From: a virus
Virus record (IMG/VR): IMGVR_UViG_3300020185_004854
Coordinates: 1-64,000 of that record
DNA length: 64,000 bases
Reading direction: 5' to 3' (one strand)
Below, in pieces: positions 14,921 through 22,829 of this stretch. Position 1 is the stretch's first letter. The number at the start of each line of letters is the position of its first letter. Both the position numbers and the translations under genes were made by a program. Under the pieces are notes generated by a model, which saw nothing but the letters and a program-made list of their open reading frames with translations, did no database searches and was not told the DNA's origin.

Positions 14921-15472
14921 TTAAATATCAAGTCTTGTTGGAATAATCGTTTCCCCCTTGTCGTTTTTAACTAGCGCATTAACCAATTTACATTTAGCCG
15001 AATTAGCTATAAAAACTTTTGAATTACCTTTAGAATCTAAAATTCTACTTAAATTATTTGGATTTATTTCAACACATTCTAATAAATCTTTTCCATTATA
15101 CTTACCTGCATCGTAGGAATGAGGGTACAAACCTTCTTCTTTATTTAAATAACAAATAATTCTTCCATATTTAATATTAGCATTCAATTTGTAACTAACA
15201 AAACACCCTATGCAAAAATCTTTTTTTTCAAGCAATTGATTCCTTGGGGTGTATGGTTTACATTTACTCCTTCTTATCTTAAAGCTTTTAATTTTACCAA
15301 TCATTTTTTCAATTGGCTTTAAAGTTTTTGGATGAACTTGCATACATTCAAAAGTAGGATCAGATTTATTGTCGGATAATATAGTTAATATTTCACCAAC
15401 TCTTTTTTGCAATTTAAAAGATTTTTCTTTCACGAAATCTCCTATGGATAGTTCCCTGTTTGTTTTTTTCAT
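14921..15472 (-). CDS. Protein with two internal repeats, 183 aa
   Basis: Residues about 8-72 and 86-165 follow the same plan: '(S/C)IG.FV', a 'K..GRI/GEIL' strand, 'ECMQVHPKTL' or 'ECVEINPNNL', and a closing 'S.KC.' motif. This suggests a tandem small β-barrel (SH3 or KOW-like), a fold often used to bind RNA or protein; the binding role is inference. Overlaps the UV endonuclease gene by 4 nt. Confidence 0.6.
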   Translation of the reverse strand: MKKTNRELSIGDFVKEKSFKLQKRVGEILTILSDNKSDPTFECMQVHPKTLKPIEKMIGKIKSFKIRRSKCKPYTPRNQLLEKKDFCIGCFVSYKLNANIKYGRIICYLNKEEGLYPHSYDAGKYNGKDLLECVEINPNNLSRILDSKGNSKVFIANSAKCKLVNALVKNDKGETIIPTRLDI

Positions 15473-16470
15473 GCGGTAATTGAATTCCCCCTCAAGAGAC
15501 GAATAGCTTTATCTTTAGCTTTAACTTCACATTCCCATTTAGCCTCTTTATTTGGGTCGATAGCAATATGCGGTGGAATGTTACCAAGGGCAAAATAATC
15601 TGCGTGTGATCTTGGTTTATCGGGCTTACCCTCTGACCAATGGAAGACAGGAGCAAGAAAGTTATTATCCCCAACCCCTTGGTTTACCCATGTATACGCA
15701 CAACGCTCTGCTTGGAATGAAACATTGTGATCTTCTGATGGGTTACAGAAATCGTGTAGGTTATCATAACAAACAGGAATATTTGCGCCAAATGTTTCAA
15801 ACAAATGGTCGCTAAATTTAATGCAGTTATCTACATTGAAGAAACCTTTGTCTTCATTTTCGATAGTCAAGCGTTTATAAACACCTTTCTCACACATAGA
15901 AAGATTACGAAAAAATCTAGTCGCAACTATCTCTAGTGTTTCATCCATTTTTGGAGTATAATTAATATGTATGTTCATTGGCGCGGTATGGTCTTGTGGA
16001 AGACCTAACATATCAAGAACACTTGCTTGAAAATTTAGCTCATTTATTGTACGAGCAACTTTATCTCTATCGGGAGATGCAAGAACATTAAATTGGTCGG
16101 GATGAGAACCCATGCTAACACCATGTTCTCTAGCAGTATCGCCTACTTTTTTTAATTCTTCTTGGATTTGCTTAATATCGGGCAACTCTTCAATATCAAT
16201 ACCCAAAGTTTCATCGGTAACGAGAGGAAAAAGAGCAGAACTAACACGATAATGCCCGATATTTGACTTAGCACAATGACCAACAATAGATTCAGTAACA
16301 ACAACATTATGCAAAATTCTATTAGATAACTCTTTAATTGTTTCATCTCTACCATCTTTTACACATAAATCATTGAATCGTTTACGAGTCATCGTGCGAA
16401 AAGAATATCTTTTTTTATCTTTTTCTTTAAGCTCTTCGCTAATACAAGTTAATCCTAAAATAGTTTTCAT
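15469..16470 (-). CDS. uvsE: UV damage endonuclease (UvdE/UvsE family)
   Basis: 333 aa, a TIM-barrel enzyme that nicks 5' of UV photoproducts. Recognisable family blocks: LGLTCISEELKEKDKKRYSF near the N-terminus, YRVSSALFPLVTDE, SMGSHPDQFNVLASPDRD (metal-binding His), NIHINYTP, LTIENEDKGF and the acidic/His pairs in VCYDNLHDFCNP. Full length for the family. It gives light-exposed phage DNA a one-enzyme repair entry independent of host UvrABC. The promoter puts +1 on its ATG. Confidence 0.9.
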   Translation of the reverse strand: MKTILGLTCISEELKEKDKKRYSFRTMTRKRFNDLCVKDGRDETIKELSNRILHNVVVTESIVGHCAKSNIGHYRVSSALFPLVTDETLGIDIEELPDIKQIQEELKKVGDTAREHGVSMGSHPDQFNVLASPDRDKVARTINELNFQASVLDMLGLPQDHTAPMNIHINYTPKMDETLEIVATRFFRNLSMCEKGVYKRLTIENEDKGFFNVDNCIKFSDHLFETFGANIPVCYDNLHDFCNPSEDHNVSFQAERCAYTWVNQGVGDNNFLAPVFHWSEGKPDKPRSHADYFALGNIPPHIAIDPNKEAKWECEVKAKDKAIRLLRGNSITA

Positions 16471-16476
16471 AAGTAA

Positions 16477-16505
16477 AGTTTATAATTTATAACATATAAT
16501 GTCAA
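16477..16505 (-). promoter_or_regulatory. sigma70-like promoter, leaderless geometry
   Basis: TTGACA (16500-16505), 17-bp spacer, TAAACT (16477-16482), 6 nt, then the uvsE ATG at 16470. Confidence 0.65.
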
Positions 16506-16530
16506 CATCTTTTTATACCACACTAATAAA

Positions 16531-17469
16531 TTAATCAAAAACCTTGCAAAGCTCTAAACCTTTTCCTGTTATCTTTCTCTTACCATCAATTTCAATGAGG
16601 TTCTGATTTAATAAATACAATTCGTGATCTCTTTGCAATGCGGTTTTACTCATACCGATTTTTGCCGCAAGTCCTGTTAGGGTTGCTGAACCACAATTAT
16701 TTAAAGCTTGTAAAATTTGTTTTTCAGTATAAGTGATTCCATATGGTAAGATGCCGACTTGGTCAGATAGATCAGCGAAATGTTGTAATCCAAAAACATA
16801 ACAATCTCTCGCTCCACAATATAATTCTATCTCCTTAGCCCTCTTTACTGCGCTACGAGCATTACCTCTAATTGTACTAGCAATTTTTTCTTCAACTCTA
16901 TTTATAAACTCAACTTCGGGCGCACACAATTTTAATATATCAGATAAATGAGTAGGGCTATATGCCTCAAAGTCAACTATAGTCAATCTATCCTTGAGTG
17001 GTGGGAAAATTTTATCAGTCTCTGTAGTGGCAAAAAGAAAAGTTTGCTTTGTAAAATTAAATTCAAAAGTCATTTCGTTCCATTCAAAAGTCTTTCTCGT
17101 ATTAGATTCGGCATTAAAAATAGTCAAAAATGCCATTGTTAAATCTTGAGGTAAGGCATGGCATTCATCAAACAAGATGGTGATCTCATTATCAGCAATA
17201 AGAGGGAGAAAGATTTGTTCAAAAAATTGCTCATTGTTTTTAATTGTAGAGCAATTAAGTTCTAGGAAGGATCTTTTGTCCCCATCTCGATTGTATAAAT
17301 TTTTAGCAAACGCTTTAGCGAACTCTGTTTTACCCAAACCTTTAGCTCCAGACATTAGAAGGAAAGGGCATTGAGAAGTCTTGTTAAAAGCATCTAAATA
17401 AAAAGAAAGCTTTTTCTTTACTGCATCTTGTCCTACTAATCCTTTAAAATAATTATTTTTCATCATCAA
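16531..17469 (-). CDS. RuvB-like AAA+ ATPase
   Basis: 312 aa, close to RuvB length. 'FKGLVGQDAVKKKL', Walker A GAKGLGKTEFAKAF, Walker B ILFDECHALP, sensor-1 FLFATTETDKI, 'PPLKDRLTIVDFEAY', sensor-2-like 'GNARSAVKRAKEI', and a C-terminal winged helix (EKQILQALNNCGSATLTGLA). RuvB drives Holliday-junction branch migration; no RuvA is visible here, so it may instead act as a phage loader or remodeller. Three in-frame ATGs open the gene (17469, 17466, 17463). Confidence 0.8.
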   Translation of the reverse strand: MMMKNNYFKGLVGQDAVKKKLSFYLDAFNKTSQCPFLLMSGAKGLGKTEFAKAFAKNLYNRDGDKRSFLELNCSTIKNNEQFFEQIFLPLIADNEITILFDECHALPQDLTMAFLTIFNAESNTRKTFEWNEMTFEFNFTKQTFLFATTETDKIFPPLKDRLTIVDFEAYSPTHLSDILKLCAPEVEFINRVEEKIASTIRGNARSAVKRAKEIELYCGARDCYVFGLQHFADLSDQVGILPYGITYTEKQILQALNNCGSATLTGLAAKIGMSKTALQRDHELYLLNQNLIEIDGKRKITGKGLELCKVFD

Positions 17470-17689
17470 ATTTGGTTAAAGTATATTCTATTTTCGAGTC
17501 AATATCTTCAACATTATCCTCTTTAGGGATTTTGTCAAGAGGAATATCATCTTCCATTTCATTCCCCATCAATACCTGCAACCATTTTTTAGAAACAGGG
17601 ATTTTCGTTTTACATCCAACCCAATCACTTAGGTCTTCGTAGCTAATTTCTGTATATGGGCTATGTCCTTTTGGTCTTCCTCTTTTCAT
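17453..17689 (-). CDS. Small protein with AT-hook-like start, 78 aa
   Basis: Begins MKRGRPKGHSPYTEISYEDL; the RGRPKG core resembles an AT-hook minor-groove DNA-binding motif. The rest is acidic. It overlaps the RuvB-like gene by 17 nt and heads that transcript, so a role beside it in DNA processing is plausible. A 3-nt leader is predicted. Confidence 0.6.
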   Translation of the reverse strand: MKRGRPKGHSPYTEISYEDLSDWVGCKTKIPVSKKWLQVLMGNEMEDDIPLDKIPKEDNVEDIDSKIEYTLTKFDDEK

Positions 17690-17698
17690 AATAAATTA

Positions 17699-17727
17699 AT
17701 ATTATAATAAGAAATTTAGAATGTCAA
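17699..17727 (-). promoter_or_regulatory. sigma70-like promoter, near-leaderless
   Basis: TTGACA (17722-17727), 17-bp spacer, TAATAT (17699-17704); predicted start 17692, three bases before the ATG at 17689. Confidence 0.65.
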
Positions 17728-17769
17728 TAGCGTTTTGTATTTTCTTTGATTTGGGTAAATTCTCTATTG

Positions 17770-18168
17770 TTAAGAGTTATTTATAATTTCCCATCGATTG
17801 TCGTAATTCAATCTAAAACTACCTTCATGTTGATCTCCCCAAGTACATTCGTTTGGAGCGAATAAACTCATGAAGTATTTTTTATTATCTTTTTGGTACA
17901 AGTGATATATGTTACCGATAACAGGTTTCATTTTCATTTCAGCATTAAATATTACTTCGTTCCATTTAAAATCTTCAGCTAATTCTTCAAATTCTTTTTT
18001 TAATTTATTAAATCGCTCTTCATAGTGTTTATTTGCAGAGTGAACCGCTCCAATCTTCCATCCACCGAGACTATGATCGGGCTTAATTACAGGTGCAGAT
18101 AGATTACTTGCATAAGGTAGGGCATAAGCATTTGGTACATAACTATCGGGTAATTCTTTTTTGCTCAT
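17770..18168 (-). CDS. DUF2452-like protein, about 132 aa
   Basis: The sequence PNAYALPYASNLSAPVIKPD, 'NKHYEERFNKLKKEFEELAE', 'FKWNEVIFNAEMKMKPVIGN' and 'YHLYQKD' fits what I know of the DUF2452 family; its function is unknown. I start at the ATG at 18168, which overlaps the upstream stop (TAATG), rather than the longer frame at 18207. Confidence 0.7.
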   Translation of the reverse strand: MSKKELPDSYVPNAYALPYASNLSAPVIKPDHSLGGWKIGAVHSANKHYEERFNKLKKEFEELAEDFKWNEVIFNAEMKMKPVIGNIYHLYQKDNKKYFMSLFAPNECTWGDQHEGSFRLNYDNRWEIINNS

Positions 18169-18359
18169 TACCAATTTTTGATTATATTTGCCATTATAAA
18201 AAAACAAGTTGTTATATTTACAACGACTATAATCGTTCTCAAGATCAAGCTAAAACTAGCCTCTCTAAGCGAAAGGATTGGAGTATTGGGTTCATCTTTA
18301 TCAGTTTTGCCGACTCGATGATCTAAAGTTCTAGCCCAAATTAAATAAAGTTTTTTCAT
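18168..18359 (-). CDS. Single-pass membrane protein, 63 aa
   Basis: A polar N-terminal half followed by one hydrophobic helix (LILRTIIVVVNITTCFFIMA) near the C-terminus. Coupled to the DUF2452-like gene. Function unknown. Confidence 0.5.
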   Translation of the reverse strand: MKKLYLIWARTLDHRVGKTDKDEPNTPILSLREASFSLILRTIIVVVNITTCFFIMANIIKNW

Positions 18360-18382
18360 TATTGTATGTGTATATATTACAC

Positions 18383-18577
18383 ATGAAAAAGGAAGTCCGC
18401 ATTGAAATAACTGAAGAAATGTTTAAACAATGGAGCGAATGGGCAAAACAAAAAAACAGCTCGTTAAATGAGTATATAATAAATTCTGTAGAAGGTCAAG
18501 CTATAAAAGAAATGATTATTAATTATTTAAACGAGAGGGACGAGCAAGAACCTCAATGGGAATTTCGTAATTTTTAA
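18383..18577 (+). CDS. Ribbon-helix-helix-like protein, 64 aa
   Basis: The only likely plus-strand gene before 46 kb. I start at MKKEVRIEITEEMFKQWSEW (18383). A β-strand (EVRIEI) followed by two helices (EEMFKQWSEWAKQ, SLNEYIINSVEG) fits the RHH DNA-binding fold and resembles the C-terminal half of the AbrB-like protein at 6119-6430. It is divergent from 18168-18359, so it could be a repressor acting on that intergenic region (inference). Confidence 0.55.
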   Translation: MKKEVRIEITEEMFKQWSEWAKQKNSSLNEYIINSVEGQAIKEMIINYLNERDEQEPQWEFRNF

Positions 18578-18587
18578 TTAATTAAAT

Positions 18588-18962
18588 CTATCTCAGCTCA
18601 TCATATACTCTATAAGAGTCTGAATTTTTATGAAACGTACTCGCTTCAATCAATTTCACCGATCCATTGTGAGCAATAAGTTGGTGAGGTTGACCTTGCT
18701 TTATTTCATATTTATCGCCCTTATTTAAGATGATGCAGCTTGATTGACCAATTTTAGTATCGATTAGCTCAAGAGCGAGTTGCCCCTCTAGTATATAAAA
18801 TACCTCATGTTTTTCGAGATGAAAGTGCATAGATGTATGGCGCTCTTCTTTAATAAATAATTCTTTCCCGCAGTAATTTTCTTCTTCATTATTTGCGAAC
18901 CATATTTCATGCCCCCATCTTTTTTCTACAAATTTAGTTTTTGCGCTCATTTTGTTTGTCAT
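18588..18962 (-). CDS. Cupin-fold protein, sugar isomerase/epimerase-like
   Basis: 124 aa. The single cupin has metal-ligand motif 1 'HTSMHFHLEKHEVFYILEG' (HxH...E pattern) and motif 2 'PHQLIAHNG'. Such short cupins next to nucleotidyltransferases often act as phosphosugar isomerases or are attached to mannose-1-phosphate guanylyltransferases. 'EKRWGHEIWFANN' near the start recalls that 'KPWG.E' opening. ATG 18962 or 18950 could both serve. It overlaps the nucleotidyltransferase gene by 29 nt. Confidence 0.75.
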   Translation of the reverse strand: MTNKMSAKTKFVEKRWGHEIWFANNEEENYCGKELFIKEERHTSMHFHLEKHEVFYILEGQLALELIDTKIGQSSCIILNKGDKYEIKQGQPHQLIAHNGSVKLIEASTFHKNSDSYRVYDELR

Positions 18963-19371
18963 TTTCTGCTTGTCGTATTCTTTTTCTCAATTCTGTGCTT
19001 GAAAAGTTATGCGAGCGCTTATTGTAGTAAATCTCTATACCTTTTGTTAAGCAAATATCTTTACCTGAAAATTCAGTATCTTTATAATCCGAGCCAATAA
19101 TTCTAACATTAATGGGATAGGTCAATAAAATATCATGCAAATCTTTTTCAAGATTATATGGAATCACTTCATCAACATATTGCACCGAAGATAATTGAAT
19201 ATAACGCTCAACGACACTTTGTATAGGTTTATTTTTATTTGGTCGCTCAACTTGTGGATCAACATGAAGTCCACAAACTAAATAATCACAAACAGATTTT
19301 GCTTCAGCTAACATAGCAATATGCCCTGCATGAAGTAAATCAAATGTACTAAATGTAATTCCCGTTTTCAT
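18934..19371 (-). CDS. TagD/RfaE-type nucleotidyltransferase
   Basis: 145 aa. TFDLLHAGHIAML gives the HxGH nucleotide-binding motif and 'HNFSSTELRKRI' supplies the (I/S)SST-x-x-(K/R) motif. The family transfers CMP or AMP onto phosphorylated alcohols or sugars (TagD glycerol-3-phosphate cytidylyltransferase; HldE C-terminal domain, heptose-1-phosphate). With a heptose epimerase gene elsewhere (36348-37187), a heptose substrate is possible but not shown. Confidence 0.8.
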   Translation of the reverse strand: MKTGITFSTFDLLHAGHIAMLAEAKSVCDYLVCGLHVDPQVERPNKNKPIQSVVERYIQLSSVQYVDEVIPYNLEKDLHDILLTYPINVRIIGSDYKDTEFSGKDICLTKGIEIYYNKRSHNFSSTELRKRIRQAENDKQNERKN

Positions 19372-19446
19372 TTTGAATTTCTCGCATTATTTGTTTTTTT
19401 AAAAAATCGAATTTAAACTTTATTTAAAATAAATTAATTATTTAAT

Positions 19447-19872
19447 TCACATATTAACGCTCCACTCTTCAGAGTGACTCGTCCAATCTTTATATTTTTC
19501 ATCTCCTCCACGAATATACCAATCAGAATCAATAGTTAATTTTGAAGAAATTCCTCCACGAGGATTAAAAATCATTGTTAGTCTTAATCTATCGGGTTCA
19601 TAAACATCATCAAGATGATCAAAAAATATATTAATTAGCCTTTCGTAGGATACAACAATATCTCTCAAATTATAGACATATTCTTTTAAACTTTTTAACT
19701 CAATAATTTTATTTTTAGGGTAAAAACTAATATAAGCATTTGCAAAATCGGGTTGATTTTTGACCCCAAGGAAAGTAAATTCGGGGATTTTTACTTTTAT
19801 TTCATAAGAATTAGCGCTTGGGTTGGGCAAAGATTTTAGAAGCTTTTGATTTATTTGGTCATATTTTTTCAT
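19447..19872 (-). CDS. QueF-like T-fold protein lacking the catalytic Cys
   Basis: 141 aa. KIPEFTFLGVKNQPDFANAY, 'IIELKSLKEYVYNLRD' and 'MIFNPRGGISS' match 7-cyano-7-deazaguanine reductase (QueF). In QueF a Cys within 'FLCPKTGQPDF' forms the covalent link to preQ0; here Gly36 stands in that region and the whole protein contains no cysteine. The catalytic Asp is kept (Asp42), and the His-Glu pair is Tyr76-Glu77. It should not do QueF chemistry and may bind a deazapurine or do something new. No queC, queD, queE or dpdA is visible in the window. Confidence 0.75.
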   Translation of the reverse strand: MKKYDQINQKLLKSLPNPSANSYEIKVKIPEFTFLGVKNQPDFANAYISFYPKNKIIELKSLKEYVYNLRDIVVSYERLINIFFDHLDDVYEPDRLRLTMIFNPRGGISSKLTIDSDWYIRGGDEKYKDWTSHSEEWSVNM

Positions 19873-19903
19873 GAATATATATTACATATAGAAGTTTAGA
19901 TTT

Positions 19904-20362
19904 CTAGTGATTTGTTCGATCTTGAACTATTTTATTATAATAATCTTTATCCCAAAAACTGTAATAGTTTGTATTATGTAATCGTTTAGAATACTCATTC
20001 AATTCAGATAATCTTTGAATCATCAAAATCGCATACTCTTTATTGTTTGTCTCTATTCCATTTATTTTGTTTATTTGATCGGGGTGATCCCATATTAACC
20101 ACAGGTCATTTATTTTTGCAAACTGCTGGTGATCGTTGCAAAATTCTTCTAGCCATTTTTTATCAAATTGTTTTGAGTCACCATAAATTAAATACAACAT
20201 TGGATGATTTTTATTTTGTATGCAATCAAATGCATCTGCCATAAAATTAGTGGATTCAATTATTTTTATTTTATCTAAAAAAGTTTTAGCGAAGGGGCAA
20301 ATTGAGTGATCTCCAAGCTCTTTTCTTTTTAATGAAATATAATCAATATAATCTTTTATCAC
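19904..20362 (-). CDS. Orphan protein with CPFAK motif, 152 aa
   Basis: Opens with 'YISLKRKELGDHSICPFAKT'; the single Cys-Pro recalls thiol-active sites of uncharacterised families, and the middle is rich in aromatic and acidic residues. I do not recognise the family. It lies between the QueF-like and exostosin-like genes. Confidence 0.55.
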   Translation of the reverse strand: MIKDYIDYISLKRKELGDHSICPFAKTFLDKIKIIESTNFMADAFDCIQNKNHPMLYLIYGDSKQFDKKWLEEFCNDHQQFAKINDLWLIWDHPDQINKINGIETNNKEYAILMIQRLSELNEYSKRLHNTNYYSFWDKDYYNKIVQDRTNH

Positions 20363-20371
20363 AATTTAAAA

Positions 20372-21247
20372 TTAAATATGATTATTAAAATCATCATGAA
20401 TAATTTTTTGCCAATTTGAAAAATATGCTAAATTGGCGGGTCTATCTTTAACTTCATTATATAAGTTTTCAATAAGATTTTTATTTTGAAGATCTTCTAT
20501 GCGATCAAGCATAATAATTGGTAATTGGGAGTATAGTTTTTTATAAATAGCATATTCCTTATTATTTGGCAAAATATCGCTCGAACCTTGCCAAGATTTT
20601 TGATCTGCAAAAATTGTAAGAGGAACTCTGTTTAAGTATAAAACTTCCCATAATCGATGAGTATCAAGACCATTACCCGCAGGGCATAAAGTAATTTTAT
20701 GATCTAGAATTGATTGATGAAAATCAGGAGTAGATTTTCTCTCACCAGAGGTTATAAAATCAACATTTTGCGCAAAATCATGAACAGCTTGCCTGTGAAT
20801 AGGGTTTGTTCTAATGGTGAAATTAGAATAAATTAAATTTTCAGCTCGATTAATATTTTTATCTTCGTCAGTATGTGTAATTAATAGATCTTGCAATTCT
20901 TTTGATCTATCATAGTAAACTCCGTGATCAAATCCTCTACGACAAATTACACTGCTTTCTAAACCCATTGGAACTGGGACAAAGCGATTATCATTACATA
21001 ATACATTTTGCCCATAAAGCCGAACTAAATTTTTAGGAGCTTGACGAACATGATTTTCTGTGATTGGGTAATCAGAATTACCCGTCAGTAAAATTATTTT
21101 TTTGTTCAAATTTTTTAGTCGATCAAACTCTTGAAGAAGGGGGTCAGTTTTGCAAAAAATGATGCTGGCGTTAGCAGAATCCCGAACAATATAAGAAAAT
21201 TTATTAGTTTCTATGTAGTCTCCAGCTCTTTCAATATATTCTTTCAT
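20372..21247 (-). CDS. Exostosin-like glycosyltransferase
   Basis: 291 aa. The C-terminal donor-binding block 'ITLCPAGNGLDTHRLWEVLY...RVPLTI' is characteristic of exostosin-type (GT47/RXYLT1-like) GT-B enzymes. The N-terminal half has 'VPVPMGLESS', also typical. Probably adds a sugar to a surface or virion glycan; acceptor unknown. It sits with a methyltransferase gene upstream. Confidence 0.75.
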   Translation of the reverse strand: MKEYIERAGDYIETNKFSYIVRDSANASIIFCKTDPLLQEFDRLKNLNKKIILLTGNSDYPITENHVRQAPKNLVRLYGQNVLCNDNRFVPVPMGLESSVICRRGFDHGVYYDRSKELQDLLITHTDEDKNINRAENLIYSNFTIRTNPIHRQAVHDFAQNVDFITSGERKSTPDFHQSILDHKITLCPAGNGLDTHRLWEVLYLNRVPLTIFADQKSWQGSSDILPNNKEYAIYKKLYSQLPIIMLDRIEDLQNKNLIENLYNEVKDRPANLAYFSNWQKIIHDDFNNHI

Positions 21248-21267
21248 TTATTATGATTAAAATAATT

Positions 21268-21990
21268 TCACTTTAAAAATAAAGTTATTGGATTTGTTTT
21301 GTCAATATTTAAATCTTCACTTAAAATTTTAAAACCATATTCTTTAATAAGATTGTTAAAATTTTGTATTCCTACCCAATACCAACGACCTGTAATATGT
21401 TCACCATCTTTATCTAATAGAGCCAACTTAATTAAGTCTTCATCAGAATTTATGCCTTCTGCCTTATTTGGTAAATAACCTTTTATAAACCACTTGTTTT
21501 CTGGCTCATTATTTAAATATTTTTCGGCATCTGCATACATTATATTTAAAATGCAAGATGTTTTACATTTTTTTGTTAATGTAGATATGTATTCTTTTTG
21601 ACCTGAATAAGAAATATGACAAAAGACATCATAGGAAAAAACATAATCTATTGAATTATCGGGGATGTTATTTAATGAAAAATCGTCTACCTGAATATAT
21701 TCAATCTTATCTTTTTTATCTTCTCCAACATAGCCCCAGAAATTGTTGTGTTCAGCAGACAATACGTCAACGCAATATATTTTATCAAATATATTTTGAT
21801 CGTATATGAATTTACTCCATTGCCCCCGCCCACAACCTATCTCTAAGCATGTTTTTCCCACTAAACCATTTGATAGGTAGTCTTCCAGTCCTTTTTGATT
21901 TCTTTTTGGGGTGTACCCTGTTTTGAAACCCCCCTTCCAAATTTGTTTAAAGCTATTAATTTCGTTTGATAATTTATTGCTATTATTCAT
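21268..21990 (-). CDS. SAM-dependent methyltransferase
   Basis: 240 aa class I methyltransferase. Motif I LEIGCGRGQWSKFI, motif II 'IYCVDVL', motif IV 'NSIDYVFSYDVFCHI'. Context (glycosyltransferases) suggests a sugar O- or N-methyltransferase. Its promoter at 21998-22025 leaves 7 nt between -10 and ATG. Confidence 0.8.
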   Translation of the reverse strand: MNNSNKLSNEINSFKQIWKGGFKTGYTPKRNQKGLEDYLSNGLVGKTCLEIGCGRGQWSKFIYDQNIFDKIYCVDVLSAEHNNFWGYVGEDKKDKIEYIQVDDFSLNNIPDNSIDYVFSYDVFCHISYSGQKEYISTLTKKCKTSCILNIMYADAEKYLNNEPENKWFIKGYLPNKAEGINSDEDLIKLALLDKDGEHITGRWYWVGIQNFNNLIKEYGFKILSEDLNIDKTNPITLFLK

Positions 21991-21997
21991 ATAATAT

Positions 21998-22025
21998 ATT
22001 ATAAAAATTTACATTTAGAAATCAA
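21998..22025 (-). promoter_or_regulatory. sigma70-like promoter, leaderless geometry
   Basis: TTGATT (22020-22025), 16-bp spacer, TATAAT (21998-22003); predicted start 21991, one base before the ATG at 21990. Confidence 0.55.
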
Positions 22026-22028
22026 TAT

Positions 22029-22829
22029 TTATTTAAAATAATTTTTGTCGTCATATCGTTTTATTTTATCTAAATCACTTGTTTTAGTAATTTTAGAATC
22101 TCTTTCGCATAAAAATTTGTAGTGTTCAATATCATCAGACCAATCTTGCCCAGTCCAGAATTCAAACCCTTTGTAGTCAGATTTATAAATACAACAATTT
22201 TCGTAACCCATTCCCATATACATATAATCTTTATTGTTTTTTATACAATAATCTATCTCAGCGAGATTTGCATATTTGCCTAAATATAATTTTGGTTCTG
22301 AATAATCCCAAGCGAATTGAGTGGAGAATACGCTATTACTACCGACATCCCTCATGTAAGTAAAAGCTATTGGAGTATGCCAGCCGCCTTTTTCAGAAGA
22401 AGTAGAGTGGTAAACCAAAAAGAATTTACGCTCTTTCTCTAATTTAATTAAAGGAGCTAAACTCCAAGGTTTAAAATTTTTATATTCTATATATTTATCA
22501 AATATATTAGTTAACACGTCTAAATTTACCTCTTGAGCTTTATAAGCCTTTATTTCAATATTATTGCATTTTTTTCTAGTCTTTTTTGCGCTTTTACTAT
22601 CTTCAAACTTTTTTAAATTTATCCTGGTTTGTCTAGCTTGATACCAATGGTTTTTGTCGCCATTATTTGGGATGAAGTAGTCGTCAGGTAACCAGCCTTC
22701 TTGTAAAGCTAAATCCTCTTCTTCTAATGGTACTTCAGCCATGCAGTCAAAAAACATATAATCATATTGAGTAATCGCCCCAGAATAATGTCGAAAATAA
22801 ATTTGGATATCAGTATTTGGTTTCATCAC
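22029..22829 (-). CDS. Aminoacyl-tRNA-protein transferase-like (ATE/Bpt) protein
   Basis: 266 aa. The order of motifs follows arginyl/leucyl-tRNA-protein transferases: 'LQEGWLPDDYFIPN' (cf. G-(F/W)-R-x-S-G-x-x-x-Y-x-P), 'ARQTRINLKKFEDSKSAKKT' (cf. CRxLRIPVxxFxPxRSQRR), then the GNAT-like core 'FAWDYSEPKLYLGKYANLAE', 'YMYMGMGY' and 'YKSDYKGFEFW'. The N-terminal Cys cluster of canonical enzymes is missing. Known members attach an amino acid to a protein N-terminus, making an N-degron. It overlaps the AdoMet-decarboxylase-like gene by 20 nt, so the pair is probably functionally linked; a small-molecule acceptor is possible. Confidence 0.7.
   Translation of the reverse strand: MMKPNTDIQIYFRHYSGAITQYDYMFFDCMAEVPLEEEDLALQEGWLPDDYFIPNNGDKNHWYQARQTRINLKKFEDSKSAKKTRKKCNNIEIKAYKAQEVNLDVLTNIFDKYIEYKNFKPWSLAPLIKLEKERKFFLVYHSTSSEKGGWHTPIAFTYMRDVGSNSVFSTQFAWDYSEPKLYLGKYANLAEIDYCIKNNKDYMYMGMGYENCCIYKSDYKGFEFWTGQDWSDDIEHYKFLCERDSKITKTSDLDKIKRYDDKNYFK

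Noticed and set aside
19447-19872. A full phage 7-deazaguanine DNA-modification pathway
   Set aside because: Only a QueF-like protein without its catalytic Cys is present; no QueC, QueD, QueE, FolE or DpdA is visible in this window.
2213-21306. Many other TTGACA-like strings inside genes (for example 987, 1440, 6355, 7437, 8936, 13240, 17537)
   Set aside because: They encode L-D-K or V-D-K within good reading frames and lack a -10 box at 16-17 bp before a gene start.
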